Below, in pieces: positions 46,210 to 58,799 of a stretch of 64,000 bases of DNA. This stretch comes from Gnetum montanum. Lineage: Eukaryota; Streptophyta; Gnetopsida; Gnetales; Gnetaceae. The notes beneath the pieces are model-generated. The model did no database searches and had not been told where the DNA came from. It was given only the letters and a program-made list of their open reading frames with translations. Location of the stretch: the NCBI GenBank assembly GCA_015680685.1, contig MNCI01030356.1, positions 54,047 through 118,046 on the forward strand. Direction: 5' to 3'. Numbering within the stretch: the stretch's first letter is position 1; the number at the start of each line of letters is the position of its first letter. The position numbers and the translations under genes are program-made.

Positions 46210-48905
46210 AAGACTACATTGAAGAATCATGGAAGCCCACATTAATGATGAACTAGATGTTCTCAATTAGTAAATCAATGAGATTAATGATGCTCAATAG
46301 GATCTTTGTGATGTAAACTATGGGCTTGAGAAGTACATGCAAGACATTTCTAAGAAGATTAAGAAATTTTACAAAAATTTTGAGGGAAAATGTTTAGAAG
46401 TCCAAGGGAAGATGGATTTCTTTGCAAACTTCATTAAATAGTTGATAGATTATTATGCCTCAATCCCATAAGGAAAACCAACATCAGTATTGAGAAAAAC
46501 ATCAAGATCAATTTCCTCCAAATATACATTAAGATGATGAAAATTCATGTCAAAATCCAAGATCGTGAATAGAATAACAGAGTTATTAGAACGAACCAAC
46601 ATTACCTAAAGAATTTCATGCCAAGAGGGTGATGCTAGATCATTATGATGGAGCCCCAAGATCAAGTGCAAAAACAGAAGACTAGCTCAACACCATGAAG
46701 AACTATTTAACAAGTTGAATCTATTGAGTTAATAATGCCTTCAAGTCATCTCCTTGGTAGTTGAAAGAACTTGCCACCACATGGTGGAATGACTTGAAGG
46801 TCCAAGGATTGATCATTAGGTGGCATGGTTTTTATTGAAACTTTGAGTAAAAATTCATACTAGGATGCTTCCTTAAGGAGTGTAAGAAATGGTTAGAAGC
46901 ATTGAGATTAGGTTGACATTTAGTAGAAGATTACTATAAGAAGTTTTGGGATCTATCTAGGTGCATGAATCATTGGGATGAAAGTGAACTTTCTTTTAAT
47001 TTTATTGAAGGATTTCTAGCCATGGGAAAAGATTAATAATTCACATTAGCAATAGTGAAGAAAATTTTAGCATATGTAAACTTAGGTTTCTAAAAATTTC
47101 ATTTTGCTTTACTTATTTTTGAAGGGTCTATTCAGGGTAGAAAAGTTACATTCTTGATAGATAGCAATGAAAGTGATAACTTTATTTTATTAATTTTAGT
47201 TAAAAGATTAAAACTAGCTTGCCTTCAAAGAAAGATGTTAAGATTGAACTTGTAGATGAGATGATTGTGAGTAAGATTTCCAAGTATGATGAAATTAACT
47301 TTTATTTTTAAAAACTTTATTTCTTTAATGAATTTTATGAATTTGAATTAGGAGATGTAGATGTGATTCTAGGGATGTTCTATCTTAAAACATTCAATGT
47401 TACTACCCACTTTGGAAACATGTCTTAAAAGCATCCACCACTAACAGAGTTAGGAATAATAAGGAAGACCTAGACAATAACTATTAAATAAGCAAAGAGA
47501 TTAATCAAGAAAGATACAACTATGTTTGTAGTAAAAGTAATCCAACCTTAGAAATTTGCTGATATTAAACTTCTAAAAGAACTTAAGAAAGGTGACAATT
47601 TAATATTTAATGAAACTAAGGAATTACCACTCAAACGAACTGTAAACATGCCATCAATATATTTCCAAGGACTAAACCTGTATTAAAAGCCTTTTATAGG
47701 TTTTCACCTCTAAACTTAAAGAATTAAAAGGATAATCAAATCAATTATTGAAAGAGACAAGATACATCATAGTATCTTTCCTTAGGGTACACTAGTCGTA
47801 TTCGTTAAGAACAAGGATGGTATGCTAATGTTATTTATCAAATATAGGGTATTAAATAAGGTAATGATTAAAAATTCCTATCCCTTATCCAAAATCAATG
47901 ACTTTTTTTGACTAGCTTATAGGCGCATGTTACTCTTAGAACAAGATATTGAGCATGTTACCAAAAATCAATGACTTGTTGGACTAGCTTATAGGATCAT
48001 GTTACTTTTAAAATCACATTATAACTAGAAAAAAATTAAAGAAAAAGATATTGAAAAAAAATACATTTAGAATAATATATAGATTATATGAGTTTTTGGT
48101 AATGAAATTTTGATTGACTAATGAACTTGCTACTGTTATGACTAGTATGAATAACGTTTTTAGAGAATACTTAGATAAACTAATCATATTATTTATGAAT
48201 GATATATTAGTATACTCTAGGACAAGGGAGGAACATGTGAACCATTTGAAAATAACCATGAGATTCCAAAAAAGAAAAAACCAATTAAATGATTCCATTT
48301 TGGTGGTTTTGGAATGACTATAGGTAATGGTTTATTTCATATCTTTAAAATGTACTAGTACTACAGATGGAGTAGCCCAGAAATTTGTATGGGAGCTAAT
48401 CCATCTACATGGATATTCCAAGTCCATCACATTTTTCCAAGACTCAAAATTTATTTTTGAGTTTTAAAAAAACTTTTTCAAGGAGTTAGTTTCTTAATTA
48501 AAGTTCAACACAACATATCATCCTAAAATTGATGGCCAAGTTGAACAAGTTAATAAGATCTTGAAGGATATTTTAAGAAGTTATATCAAAAGTAGACCCA
48601 AGAATTTGAAGAATTACTTACATTTGGTAGTATTTGTATACAATAACTACCAAGTATCAATTTATAGAACTTCATTCAAAGTTGTGTATGGGAAAATTTT
48701 TTGAAAACCATTAACTTGAGCTAACTCTACCTTGAAAACTAAATGGAAAGAAGGGGAATTCAGGATTATGAAAAATATTATCACTAAGGTAAAACGAAAT
48801 TTGCAAGTGATCCAAGAGAAATATAAGGAATATGTTGACCAACATCATTTAAAGAAGGAGTTTTAGATAGAAGACTAAGTTTTATTAAGGGTTAATCCAA
48901 TTAAT
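46210..48905 (+). pseudogene. Element I: chromovirus-like Ty3/gypsy gag-pol relic
   Basis: This differs from the Athila-like copies. A gag-like stretch (LATTWWNDLKVQG, about 46755-46805) leads to a protease-like VTFLIDSNESDNFI (about 47138-47190; DSG changed to DSN). RT follows with [12 protein letters not shown] (about 47785-47820) and IILFMNDILVYSRTREEH (about 48185-48237; YVDD changed to FMND). RNase H and the first half of integrase are missing. Integrase resumes at about 48370 with VWELIHLHGYSKSI and KFNTTYHPKIDGQVEQVN (about 48500-48555), keeping the catalytic Glu. The FIDDILVYSK-like motif and the HLHGxPKSI string fit chromoviruses. Stops and deletions throughout; no LTRs seen. Confidence 0.7.
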
Positions 48906-49075
48906 AGGAGTTTTAGATAGGACCTTTTGTTTGTTATGTGCGCTATCTAGGACTTAATGAAAAATTATTCAAGATCATTGGAATGAATCCTAAAGTCATA
49001 TCATACATTAAAATAGCTACAATAATTTTAAAAAGCACACTGAATTTCTTATTTTTTAACACAAGATGTCTTCTT

Positions 49076-49110
49076 CTCATAGTAGTGATTCTCCACCCAA
49101 GTTTGACAAA
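49076..49110 (+). pseudogene. First codons of gag of element D
   Basis: MSSSHSSDSPPK starts at 49076, the same gag start as in A and B. The frame is cut at 49110 by element C and continues at 55011. Confidence 0.7.
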
Positions 49111-49675
49111 TGATGGGACATGATATCGCATCCCCCACGATATCGTGTATGCGATATTGCATCTTTCCCTGCGATATCACGTACACAATATCACAACCCA
49201 TCGTTAGTTCTATAAATAAGAGGCGGCTCTCCCTTGTTCTCCATCCAATTTAGTTCCTTAGTGAAGCTCTAGCAGTTTTTCCTCTCCAAAGATAGAATAA
49301 TTTCCATGTGCCCACAGTAGGAGTCTCAAAGTGAATGGATCTCTATTCGAGCGAATTGTACCTAAGCACACATTTGTGTGCGGCAATAAAGATGAAATTT
49401 CTAATAAACCTTGTAGCATGTGGACTAAGCTAAATAGGATTTAATTACTGTTGAATGTTTAATTGCTTTCCTAGATGATTAATCTCTCTTCACCCTTATC
49501 TCCTCGTAATGCGGAATGAGTACGATTTAATTATGAGCATTTAAGTGTGACTACTTTGTAACCCAGTAGTGTACCTAGGATCTGCGCTTGGTGATCCCAG
49601 TGGCAATCATGCATGAAGTGCATGAAACCGCTTGTATTCGTATGATTGAGTGTAGGGGTACCTCACCACTCATCA
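49111..49675 (+). repeat. 5' LTR of element C (type 1, internally deleted)
   Basis: GATATC-like boxes start at 49122, 49139, 49153, 49173 and 49187; TATAAATA at 49211-49218. It is about 294 bp shorter than the 3' copy because of one deletion at the junction catgaagtg/catgaaacc (49612-49630), flanked by catgaa in the undeleted LTR. Confidence 0.9.
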
Positions 49676-49694
49676 TTGGCGCCGTTATCGGGGA
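49676..49694 (+). other. Primer-binding site of element C (tRNA-Asp)
   Basis: ttggcgccgttatcgggga follows the LTR directly. It keeps the GGCGCC core and differs from the tRNA-Asp complement at only two positions. Confidence 0.85.
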
Positions 49695-49841
49695 TGATGC
49701 TAGTTATCTAGATTAGTTATATCATACAAGGTCGCTGTAAAGGACTTAACGATATATCTTTTAAGAAGAAATAATTATTAAAAGTCACACGTAATTTCAC
49801 ACACAATTTCACAACCATGGCTCTCCTAGAAGACCACGATA

Positions 49842-52236
49842 ATGGCACACTTAGTGAGGAAATTCATTGGAGAACCAACGAAATTAGCTAACAATGAAGA
49901 TTGGAGTACTCAACCTTATGCAGGAGTTCCTTATGTTTATGAACACCCCAACGATACTCAAAGACTCTCGTCATCTAACTTTAACACCTCTAGTAAGGAT
50001 GAGACATCCCATAGAATGAGGAGGCCTGAAATGCCTAGGACCTTCTCAATAATTAACAAGAATTTGCTTGGGGATGATTGGAAGGCTTACAAAAGTCATA
50101 ACGAGTTTTACAGTTCCTTCTCTTCCTCTACTCCTTCAACGTCAGATTGTGATACAGATGACTATCTTTCAAGGGATTGGCATAGAACTAAAAATCAAGC
50201 TCACAAAGGAAATCAAGAACGCCAACATAAACAAAGCCAACATCGTCCCAATACATGAACACACAACTTACCTGATGACGATGAACCCCTGCAAGCCACT
50301 AGGAGCCTAATGCAAATACAAGATGCTATTCAAATCTCATGTAGGCATCGTAAAGAGACTCATCTACCAAGGCTCAATTTAAAAAAATTTTCCAAGTTTC
50401 TAGGAGGCTATGATTCAGATCCGCAACATCATTTACAAGCCTTCTATGATGCCTGCGCATGGAACAACATTGATAACAGGTGGCAAAAACTTAAGCTCTT
50501 TCCTATGATAGTCATTGGCCAAGCAAAAGTATGGTATAGATCGTTAAAACTAAATTCAATACGACGTTGTCCAACAATGGTAAAGCTTTTAATGAAAGAT
50601 TTCAAACCTATGCAAGAGTGTCAGCCTTGAGGAAAAAAAATCAAAGAGTGGAAATAAGCACAACATGAACCCTTGGACACGGCCTTAGAAAGATATTTCA
50701 CACTGTTAAATAACTGTCCAGGCCATGAGTTCTCCGAAGAAAGGCTAATGAATCATATCATTGATGGGCTATGTAATGAAATAAGAGAGACCTTAGGAAT
50801 GTATGCCCAAGGTCAACTATATGAACTATGAACCCATTAATTACAAGAGCTTATTAAGCGGGTAGCAAAAGAAGAAGGAGAACTAGCCAAATGGGAAAAT
50901 GTTGAAAGTTCTCAACAAGACCAAAATCTCAACTTAACAAGGGTCCATAATCATAAATAGGAGAAATCCACTTACTTCAAGGAGGTGGAATCATCTTTGC
51001 CCATCCTACAATCATTAGATGAATTTGAGGAAAATTTCAATAAGATGGTGGACTGGGTACATGAAAGATGTGGAGAATATGCCAACATCATTAGAGAAGG
51101 AGTTATGCCAAACCGAGAAACAGGACGGGACACCACGTAGCAATCGAAACAAAGGGTAGAAGATGATAAGAATAAGAGCTCAACTGCCAATTTCACATAT
51201 CAATGTAACATCTATCTATACAATCACCCCAAGGGCAAATGCCTAGTCTTGTCACATTTACATGAGCATTGGGGAGGAATGTTACATCCAAATTTCGTAC
51301 AGAAATATCTGGTTCAACCACAATGGCAAAAACCTCAATCATGGGGGAGGCCACTACCAGCTGGATCATACCCTTCATATGTCCCAATGCCAAATGCTTA
51401 TTGTTATGTTCAACACCCTATTTCTCCATCAAGCTCATCATCCTCTACCTCACCTCATCGTTATCATTCTCCCAAGTATTATCCACCCATGTCCTCTCCA
51501 ACAAGATCACCACCTCATGCACCTTACACTTATCACACTTATCCTCAACCTCAATATTCTCATACTTCACCCCCTCCTACATCATAGCTGCATTATCATT
51601 CTCCTCAATAATATCATCCCATGTCCTCAACACAACCACCACCTTTTTTACCTCACACTTCTCCTAACTTTCAACATTCTCATCCTTTCCCTCCTTCTAC
51701 ATTGCCACCAACTGTTCCTGAAGTTTTTGCATCACAGCATCAACTCGTAAATGTTACTTGTGCTGCTACTCCTAATAATAGTGGAGGTCCTTCACAACAT
51801 TGAAAGAGTCCCTTCTTTAGACATGACCATCGAAAGGGACAACATAGTTCAGGAACCACTACATCCGCCAACTTAGCACAAACCCAACATTGTGGTGCAT
51901 CTTCCTCTTCAAACCCAATGCCTCATGTTACCTCATCAAGGCCACCACTTAACACTCCAACAACCATACGACCCAATGAATACAGCCATGGAGGATGACA
52001 TTCTAATCCTTGCATACCATGTAACAGTCCTAATTATCATAGTGGGTCAACTCGTTATCCAGAAACTACATCTTATAAATTGCCCCACTATGGTTACTAT
52101 AATCAAGTGTGTGAACCACAATGGGGTTAGTATGACCAGGTCCCAATATTTCCAATACGCAAGGATCCTAATCTTCCATTTATTAATTCTAGTCATGCTC
52201 AACCATTTTGGTATGGGGGGTATCCTCTATTCTAAC
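49842..52236 (+). pseudogene. gag of element C
   Basis: One frame (start MAHLVRKFIGEP at 49842) runs for about 800 codons without a frameshift but with about ten stops (for example 50256, 50628, 50958, 51138, 51585). The N-terminal 150 residues differ from A, B and D. The gag core has QHHLQAFYDACAWNNID, WQKLKLFPMI and NHIIDGLCNEIRETLGMYAQ (about 50420-50820). The knuckle is CNIYLYNHPKGKC (about 51208; second Cys now Tyr). The tail from 51300 is rich in Pro, Ser, His and Tyr and contains a roughly 138-bp internal duplication (about 51450-51520 and 51588-51660). It would form particles and package the element RNA. Confidence 0.8.
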
Positions 52237-54146
52237 AACACAAAATTAATAAATATTTTTCTGATTCTTTAATTTTTCAACTTTGTTTTCTAGTTTTTCA
52301 CCTTTTAATTTATTGTTTTATCTTTTTGTCTTTTAAGTTTTTGTTTTTCAACATCGTTATACTCTTTCATTTCTTTGTGTTTTTATTTTTTTTGTTTTGT
52401 TTCGTTAAGTTCGTCACTTAATAAGTGCTTTGCAGATGGTATGAACTATATTCCATTGATTGCTAATGTTTGGTTTTTACCTTTAAGTTATGATGTTGAT
52501 ACTAAGGTATGGTTCTTTTGATATGATAGGCAATGAGTCCACTTTATCCATACATCCACAAATTTCTATGGTATCTCTTGGCTTGGAACTGTATAGTCTC
52601 TTTCTAAATAAGAACTATAACGAATCGGTGACTGGGCATTTTTCAAACTAAGGAAGGACTCATGGATTGAAAAGGGTGTGGCTTGAAGGGAATTTGATGC
52701 ATTTGTGTTGGCCATTCTCTTGGGTGCTTGGATGTGTTCTTCTTGAGTTTTCTTACCGTTTCGACGTTGTCCAATTATCAGGAAGCTGAGCTAATAAAAA
52801 TAACAAAGTCTTTGCATGGTGTGGTTCTCATGCATAAACACACAAAACACAAAAAAAAAAAAAATAGTGAGAATTCAAAGCACACCCCTTAGATGAAATA
52901 ACCATTCGCGCTACAAGCACTTGTTATGGAACTAAAATAAAATGTTCCCTCTAACTAAGGCCCTTCTCGCTTCCCATTCTCTCCTTCTTGTTTTGTCAGA
53001 ATGGTAGTGGCTCTTAGGTGAAGGCATTCTTGTTACTTCAAGAGGATGGATTGGCCGAATACATTAATGTAAAGTCACTGGATGTGGGTTGTTTGAGGCC
53101 AGACTTGGAATGGGATCTACTAAGTCACATTAACCATGAAATACACAAGGGGCTGTACACCACCTTGCTCTTGGGATTCCATTCCATTTTCTTCTCTCCA
53201 TTCCATTCTTCTCTTCATTGTTCACCTCATTGCCAGTTGTATTAGTAGTTCATATTTTGGTTGATGCATTGTTTCTTTCTGGTAAATTCTTGTGGTTAAG
53301 ACTTTAACTCTTTTTACAAATGACATTCCCAAAGCCTATGGACTCTTTGAATGTGGGTTTGTCAGGGCATTAAGGTCATGAGCCTACTTTGGGGAGGATC
53401 CACTGACATTCCTATTTGGTGCATCCATTAATTTCTTTCCTTTAAACATTTTTGCAACCAACATTTATTTGTTCATCTCCATCTTTGACATCCATTTTAT
53501 CGGCATGGCTATTATCTCTTTTATTCTTCTTTCTTATTCCTTATCTTTTTTCCATTCTATCGCTACTGGAGGTTCGCTCTCAGTCATGGGGGTCCTGGTC
53601 CAATTTTTTCAATTTTCTCCTAACCCCTACACCTTCAATAGTCACCAATATTATATCTCCAGATCCATATCAACCATATCACAACTTAGCCAATGGACCT
53701 TACACCAAAGCAAGGTATCAATTGCATTGTCATTAGTTTACCCTTGCTAATATAAAGACTGTGTTGTGTGTGTAGATGACAATCATACATCAACAGATTC
53801 GAGCTAGAGGGAACACTTGGAAGGAATCGGTGCTGAAGCAGCTATTAAAGGAGCAAGATCGATGGTGCGCTTACGGATAGACAACAAAAGGTGCAATATT
53901 GGCATTGGTAGCAGCAAACTTCTTCTCTCTTCTCTCTTCTCTCTCAGCTTCCAAATAAGGCCTGACGTCAAATGTATAAAGTGTTCACTCTTGTTTTCGT
54001 GAACACTAGTTGTGTCTCGTCTTGTAATGATGATCCGTTCACATGTCATCCCATTCACCATTAGTTCCATTTGAGTCAATAATCCCATACCTTCCCAATA
54101 TTTTATAAGGAACTTGAGGACGAGTTTTTATTTAGTCATGGTGGTA
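52237..54146 (+). other. 3' non-coding region and polypurine tract of element C
   Basis: A T-rich tract (52255-52410) is followed by 'tctttgcatggtgtggtt' (about 52809), an A-rich run, 'gaattcaaagcacacccctt', the internal box cagtcatgggggtcctgg (about 53580) and the end tract tagtcatggtggta before the LTR. The order matches element B closely. Confidence 0.75.
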
Positions 54147-55005
54147 TGATGGGACACGATATCACATGGGCTGTGATATCACATCCCCCGCGATATCACG
54201 TACACGATATTACGTCTTTCCCTGTGATATCGCGTATGCAATATTGCAGCTCATCGCTAGTTTTATAAATAAGAGGTAGCTCTCCCTTGTTCTCCATCCA
54301 GTTTAGTTCCTTAGAGAAGCTCTGGAAGTTTTTCCTCTCCAGAGATAGAATAATTTCCATGTGCTCATAGTAGGAGTCTCAAAGTGAATGGATCTCTATT
54401 TGAGTGAATTGTACCTGAGTACACATTTGCGTGCAGCAATAAAGATGAACTTTATGATAAACCTTGTAGCATGTGGACTAAGCTAAATAGGATTTAATTA
54501 CTGTTGAATGTTTAATTGTTTTCCTAGATGATTAATCTCTCTTCACCCTTATCTCCTCGTAATGCGAAATGAGTACAATTTAATCACAAGCATTTAAGTG
54601 TGACTACTTGGTAACCTAGTAGTGTGCCTAGATTTGCGCTTGGTGATACCAATGGCAGTTGTGCATGAAGTTTAGGATGTGTATGGATGATTAAGGGCGG
54701 ATTCTCATCACACTTAGGCTAGATTAGATTCTCTTACTCTCTCTCTCTCCTAGATTAGTTAATTTAATATTACTTTCCATTGCCTTCAGGAGTAGCATTA
54801 GATTAGGAACACATCATACACCTCACTCTGGACTAAACCATACGTGAAAAATATAACACTAGTCTAGGTGGGAAGATAGTGAACTGCAACCTAAGGCTAA
54901 CTGTCTAGGTGCCATAACTAGTCCGTCTGCGGAGTTTGACTAGATCGCACATGAAAACGCTCGTATTCGTATGGTTGAGTATAGGGGTACCTCGCCACTC
55001 ATCAA
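54147..55005 (+). repeat. 3' LTR of element C (type 1)
   Basis: Six GATATC-like boxes start at 54158, 54175, 54192, 54206, 54226 and 54240; TATAAATA begins at 54264, 24 bp after the last. It ends CCACTCATCA at 55005. Confidence 0.9.
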
Positions 55006-55010
55006 CGAAG

Positions 55011-57585
55011 TAAATTAGTTGGTACACCAACAATACAAAGTGATATACGCTCATCCTGATAAGTATGTACGTAATTTCACCTTCATCCTATACCAGGATA
55101 AATTGTTGCAGTGACATGACATGGAGGGCAACATCATATTGTCACCTGATCGATACGTTCTTGCGATGCTTCAACAAACTCTTATGTGCTTGGGCATCTA
55201 GGGACTTCATGCTGAGTACATTGTGCAAGATAGTAATGTTAGGGATTATCATCCCATTGATGCATAATGTCTAAGGGATTGACAACTAGAAAATGCTACG
55301 AATCTACGAAGGGGAAGTGGTTTAATAATTCCCCATACCTGAGGTACCAAAAAGATGGTGGAGAACCCTTATCTTGGGATTTTCCATTTGGCAAAACTCC
55401 TCTCTTTAACTTTGATGAAGGAGGTCAAAACTAGAATCTATAATCCACGATCCATAATTTGGGTTTTGAAAAAAATGGATCCAATGACAAAGAGGGATCC
55501 AAGGAGGACAGTCATGGCAAGGATGCTGACAAGAAACCTAATCATGATCATGGCCATGATCACTAAAGAGGGGATAGTAGGCACTATGATGATGCTAGTC
55601 CTCCTTCCTCTTCACCTTTATCATCATCTTCCTCTTCTAACTCTAAATGTAACCATAGGGGGCACGATTGTGATGGAGGTGACCAACAGGACTGAGATGA
55701 TCATAGGGATTGTTGGCTAAGTCAAGACCTAGGGCATGGATGTTCAAGAGAGACTTGCTGCAATGAATGAAGGGGTAGTAGAGGGCATCATAAGCACCAC
55801 TATCATGGCCTTGATGAGCCTTTGATTGCTACTAGAAGCAGTCTAAACATTGCAAAGGCAATGAGAATCCATACAAGTCACATTAAGGATAATTGGATTA
55901 AGAGGCTAGACATGAACAATATTCCTAGGTTCAAAAGGGGATATAACCCAGGTTTGCAGATCCATCTTCAAGCTTTCCATGATGCTTGTGCCTTGAAATA
56001 TATAGAAAATGAATGACAAAAGCTTAAGTTGTTCCCTAGGATACTCATTAAAGAAGCAAAAAGCTAGTACCAATCCTTAAAATTAGAAGCCATCAGATGG
56101 TGGAGTACAATTCTTGAACTGTTTAACGACAAATATCAAACATACTCCCAAGTGTCCAACTTGAGGAGGTAGATTCAAGGATGGAAATAAGGGATACATG
56201 AACCCTTGTATGCCACCATGGACCTATATTATTCCTTATTACATAGATGTTCTAGTCATTGTTATTCTCAATAGGAGTAACTTCGCCACATCGTAGATGG
56301 GCTGTAATAAGAATAAGGAGAAATCTTAGCATCTATGCCCAAGGGCGATTGTCCAAATTAAGAGCCCATCAGATTCAATGGTTGATTGAGTAGGTAGTGA
56401 AAGAAGAAGGAGAGTTGAGAAAATGTGAAATTGCAGAAGAATACAACTGTAATCCTTCCATTCATAAGAGGAAGGTTCGATGTTGTGACAATGAGGAGGA
56501 ATCATCTCTTAATGAGGTGGTGAATCGGAAAACCTTGTTACTTCAAAAATTTACCTCAAAAATTTTGACCAAGGTTGATCAGTTATGGGACTCTATGGAT
56601 AGTAGATTTCAAGTTGTCTTGAAAATTCCTGAAGAGTCTAAAGAACAAGGTAGTGATCATGATCATAGTAGGGGAAAGGAAGCTAAATGTTCTAATCAAA
56701 GAAGTAAGGAAAAAATTGCTACAGTAGGGGAAGTTGTGGAAACTGAATCAGATGATGATGGTGGATGTGACATTTGCCAATAGAAATGTCCTAAGAGATG
56801 TTGCCTCATCATGTTGCACTTACAAGAGTCTAGGGTGTACGATTTAAATCCATGACTAGCAAGAAGGCAGACACCTAGAAGATTACCTTATTCTCAAGGC
56901 AATCCTAGGCAGTTCCACTAGTAACAATAGTATTATCCAAGTGGAACTCCACCACAACCATATGAGTAGTACCAACAATGGCAACAACCACAATCATGGG
57001 TGCTACCACTACCAAGGTAGCAATACTCTTACAGACAACCTGATCCATATAAGTATTACGTTTAGCAACTTCTATCTCCATGTGACTCTTCTAGTCATGT
57101 TTCTCCTTTCCAACATCACTACAATGCTCTCGAATATTATCAAACTCATTCTTGACATTTAAGAAGGGATACCACCTTTTATCCTTGTTCTCTTATTCGT
57201 GCACATATTCCTCCACCCTCAACATAACTATATCTTGCTCCATCTATGTAGGGTGAACTTCTAATGCAATTGCAGCAATACAATGTCACCAGGGTTGTAA
57301 ATCTATAACTAGTTCATCAATTGAGTGGTTCAAACACTAGATCATGGAAATGACCTTTTTTCCAATCCAATAGTCCACTTAAGTGCTCACATATGCATGC
57401 AGTTGGCAATCCTACTCCTCCATCTTTCTCTGCATCTAATTCCTTTGAGTCCCCTTCAAACCAAATACCACCCAGGATCCATACTATTATGCTCACTCAT
57501 GCTATATTTGATTGGATCTAGGCTGGAAACCTTCCCAAGAAATTAGATAATCCTAGAAGTCCTCTTATTTATTTACAAATTCTTG
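55011..57585 (+). pseudogene. gag and protease start of element D
   Basis: Continues D's gag after element C (DKYVRNFTFILYQDK-like start). The gag core lies at about 55945-56380 (QIHLQAFHDACALKYIENE, KLKLFPRILIKEAKS then stop, NDKYQTYSQVSNLRR then stop). Next comes a Glu/Lys-rich part (EEGELRKCEIAEEYNCNPS), the knuckle CDICQ, stop, KCPKRCC (about 56766-56800), and a Pro/Gln/Tyr-rich tail up to NPRSPLIYLQILGN at 57585. The stops at 56065-56067 and 56170-56172 are shared with other copies. Confidence 0.8.
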
Positions 57586-57590
57586 GGAAT

Positions 57591-58362
57591 TGATGAGCCA
57601 CGATATCGCGTACGCACTATCACATTCCATCTTATTATCTATAAATAAGAGGCGGCTTCCCTTGTTTTAGGGGGTAATACTTAGACCCTTAGCTAAAATC
57701 TTGTAGTTTTACCATTCCAGAGTTAGAATAATTCCTATGTGCCTGTAGTAGGAGTTATAAAGTGAATGGATCTTTATTCAAGCAATTTGTACCTGAGCAC
57801 ACATTTGTGTACGGCAATAAAGATGAACTTTGTGATAAACCTTGCAGCATACAAATTAAGCTAAATAGTAATTAATTATTATTGAATGTTTAAATGCTTT
57901 CCTAGTTAATTAATCTTTCTTAACCCTTGACTCTCCTAGTTAAGTACACTCAGTACAACCGCTTCGAGCATGTGTAGAGCTTGGTAACCCAGTAACGATT
58001 AGCGTTTGGTAATCCCAGTAGTGTTGCACTGCTTCAAGATGTGTGTGAAAAGTGGGAATAGATACTGGTGTTAGGAACAATTAGAACTTAGTTAGTAAAT
58101 AGTTAATGTACGTTAGTCACTTAGTTCTCCTTACCTTCCCCTATTAGCATAAGACATTAAAAAGATAAAAGTTATAAAAATCATATACCTCAAGCTTAAC
58201 CATACAACCATGATGATACAAGTAACTTTGGGAAGACACGATTGATTAACCTTAAGTGTTCCATTAAGGTGCGTAAGCACTTAGTCCTTGGAGTTTGACC
58301 AGATCATGCATGAAACACTTGTATTCATATTGTTGAGTGTAGGGGTACCTCGTCACTCATAA
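57591..58362 (+). repeat. Solo LTR K (type 1) inside protease of D
   Basis: A single LTR flanked by GGAAT on both sides (57586-57590 and 58363-58367), with no internal region. GATATC starts at 57602, a worn copy at 57616, and TATAAATA at 57640. Solo LTRs arise by recombination between the two LTRs of one element. It ends CTCATAA, one change from CTCATCA. Confidence 0.9.
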
Positions 58363-58790
58363 GGAATGAACCATGTAAGGCTCTTCTTGATTCAGGTTTT
58401 GCTGTGAATTTGATTTCTCATGAGATGTATACTACCTAGAACCTATTGCCCCTCAAGAAGAGTAATATTTAATTAGAATTGGTAGACCAGTCCATTACTG
58501 TTTCATTGGGATTAGTGGAAGACATTGTGACCACTATCTATGGGTGGTCTTATCTTATTAGTTTCCTAATAATCAGGGTTGAGAACTATAAAGGGGCCTT
58601 CCAATAGTTATGGGAAGAGCATGGCTAAGCACTATTGATGCAAGAATGGACATCAGAGATCTTTCACTAGAAATATATAAGGAAAATGCTTTTAGAAAGA
58701 TCAAGAAGAAGTGAGTTCCATGCATCGCATATAGTGATACATGGTGCAATTACATGCAAAAACTCTAGTATGTTAAATGAGCATCCAGTT
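58363..58790 (+). pseudogene. Protease of element D
   Basis: The frame resumes after solo LTR K with NEPCKALLDSGFAVNLISHEMY (DSG intact). GLVEDIVTTIYGWSY and, in a shifted frame, the GRAW-like stretch (about 58610) follow. Stops and at least one shift. Confidence 0.75.
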
Positions 58791-58799
58791 CTGCATGTA

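Larger units (their letters stand above)
49111..55005 (+). mobile_element. Element C: gag-only LTR retrotransposon nested in D (TR-GAG-like)
   Basis: The ends are TGATGGGAC and CCACTCATCA. The 5-bp target duplication is ACAAA (49106-49110) and ACGAA (55006-55010), which differ by one G-to-A change in a CpG. At 5.9 kb it holds one gag frame and the usual 3' non-coding region. No protease, RT or integrase is present. Plant elements with LTRs and only a gag have been described as TR-GAGs. Mobilisation by pol of a relative is inferred. Confidence 0.9.

Noticed and set aside
51262-51750. Long plus-strand frames overlapping the C gag tail
   Set aside because: The tail is low in stops in all three frames; the gag frame that starts at 49842 is the one with homology.
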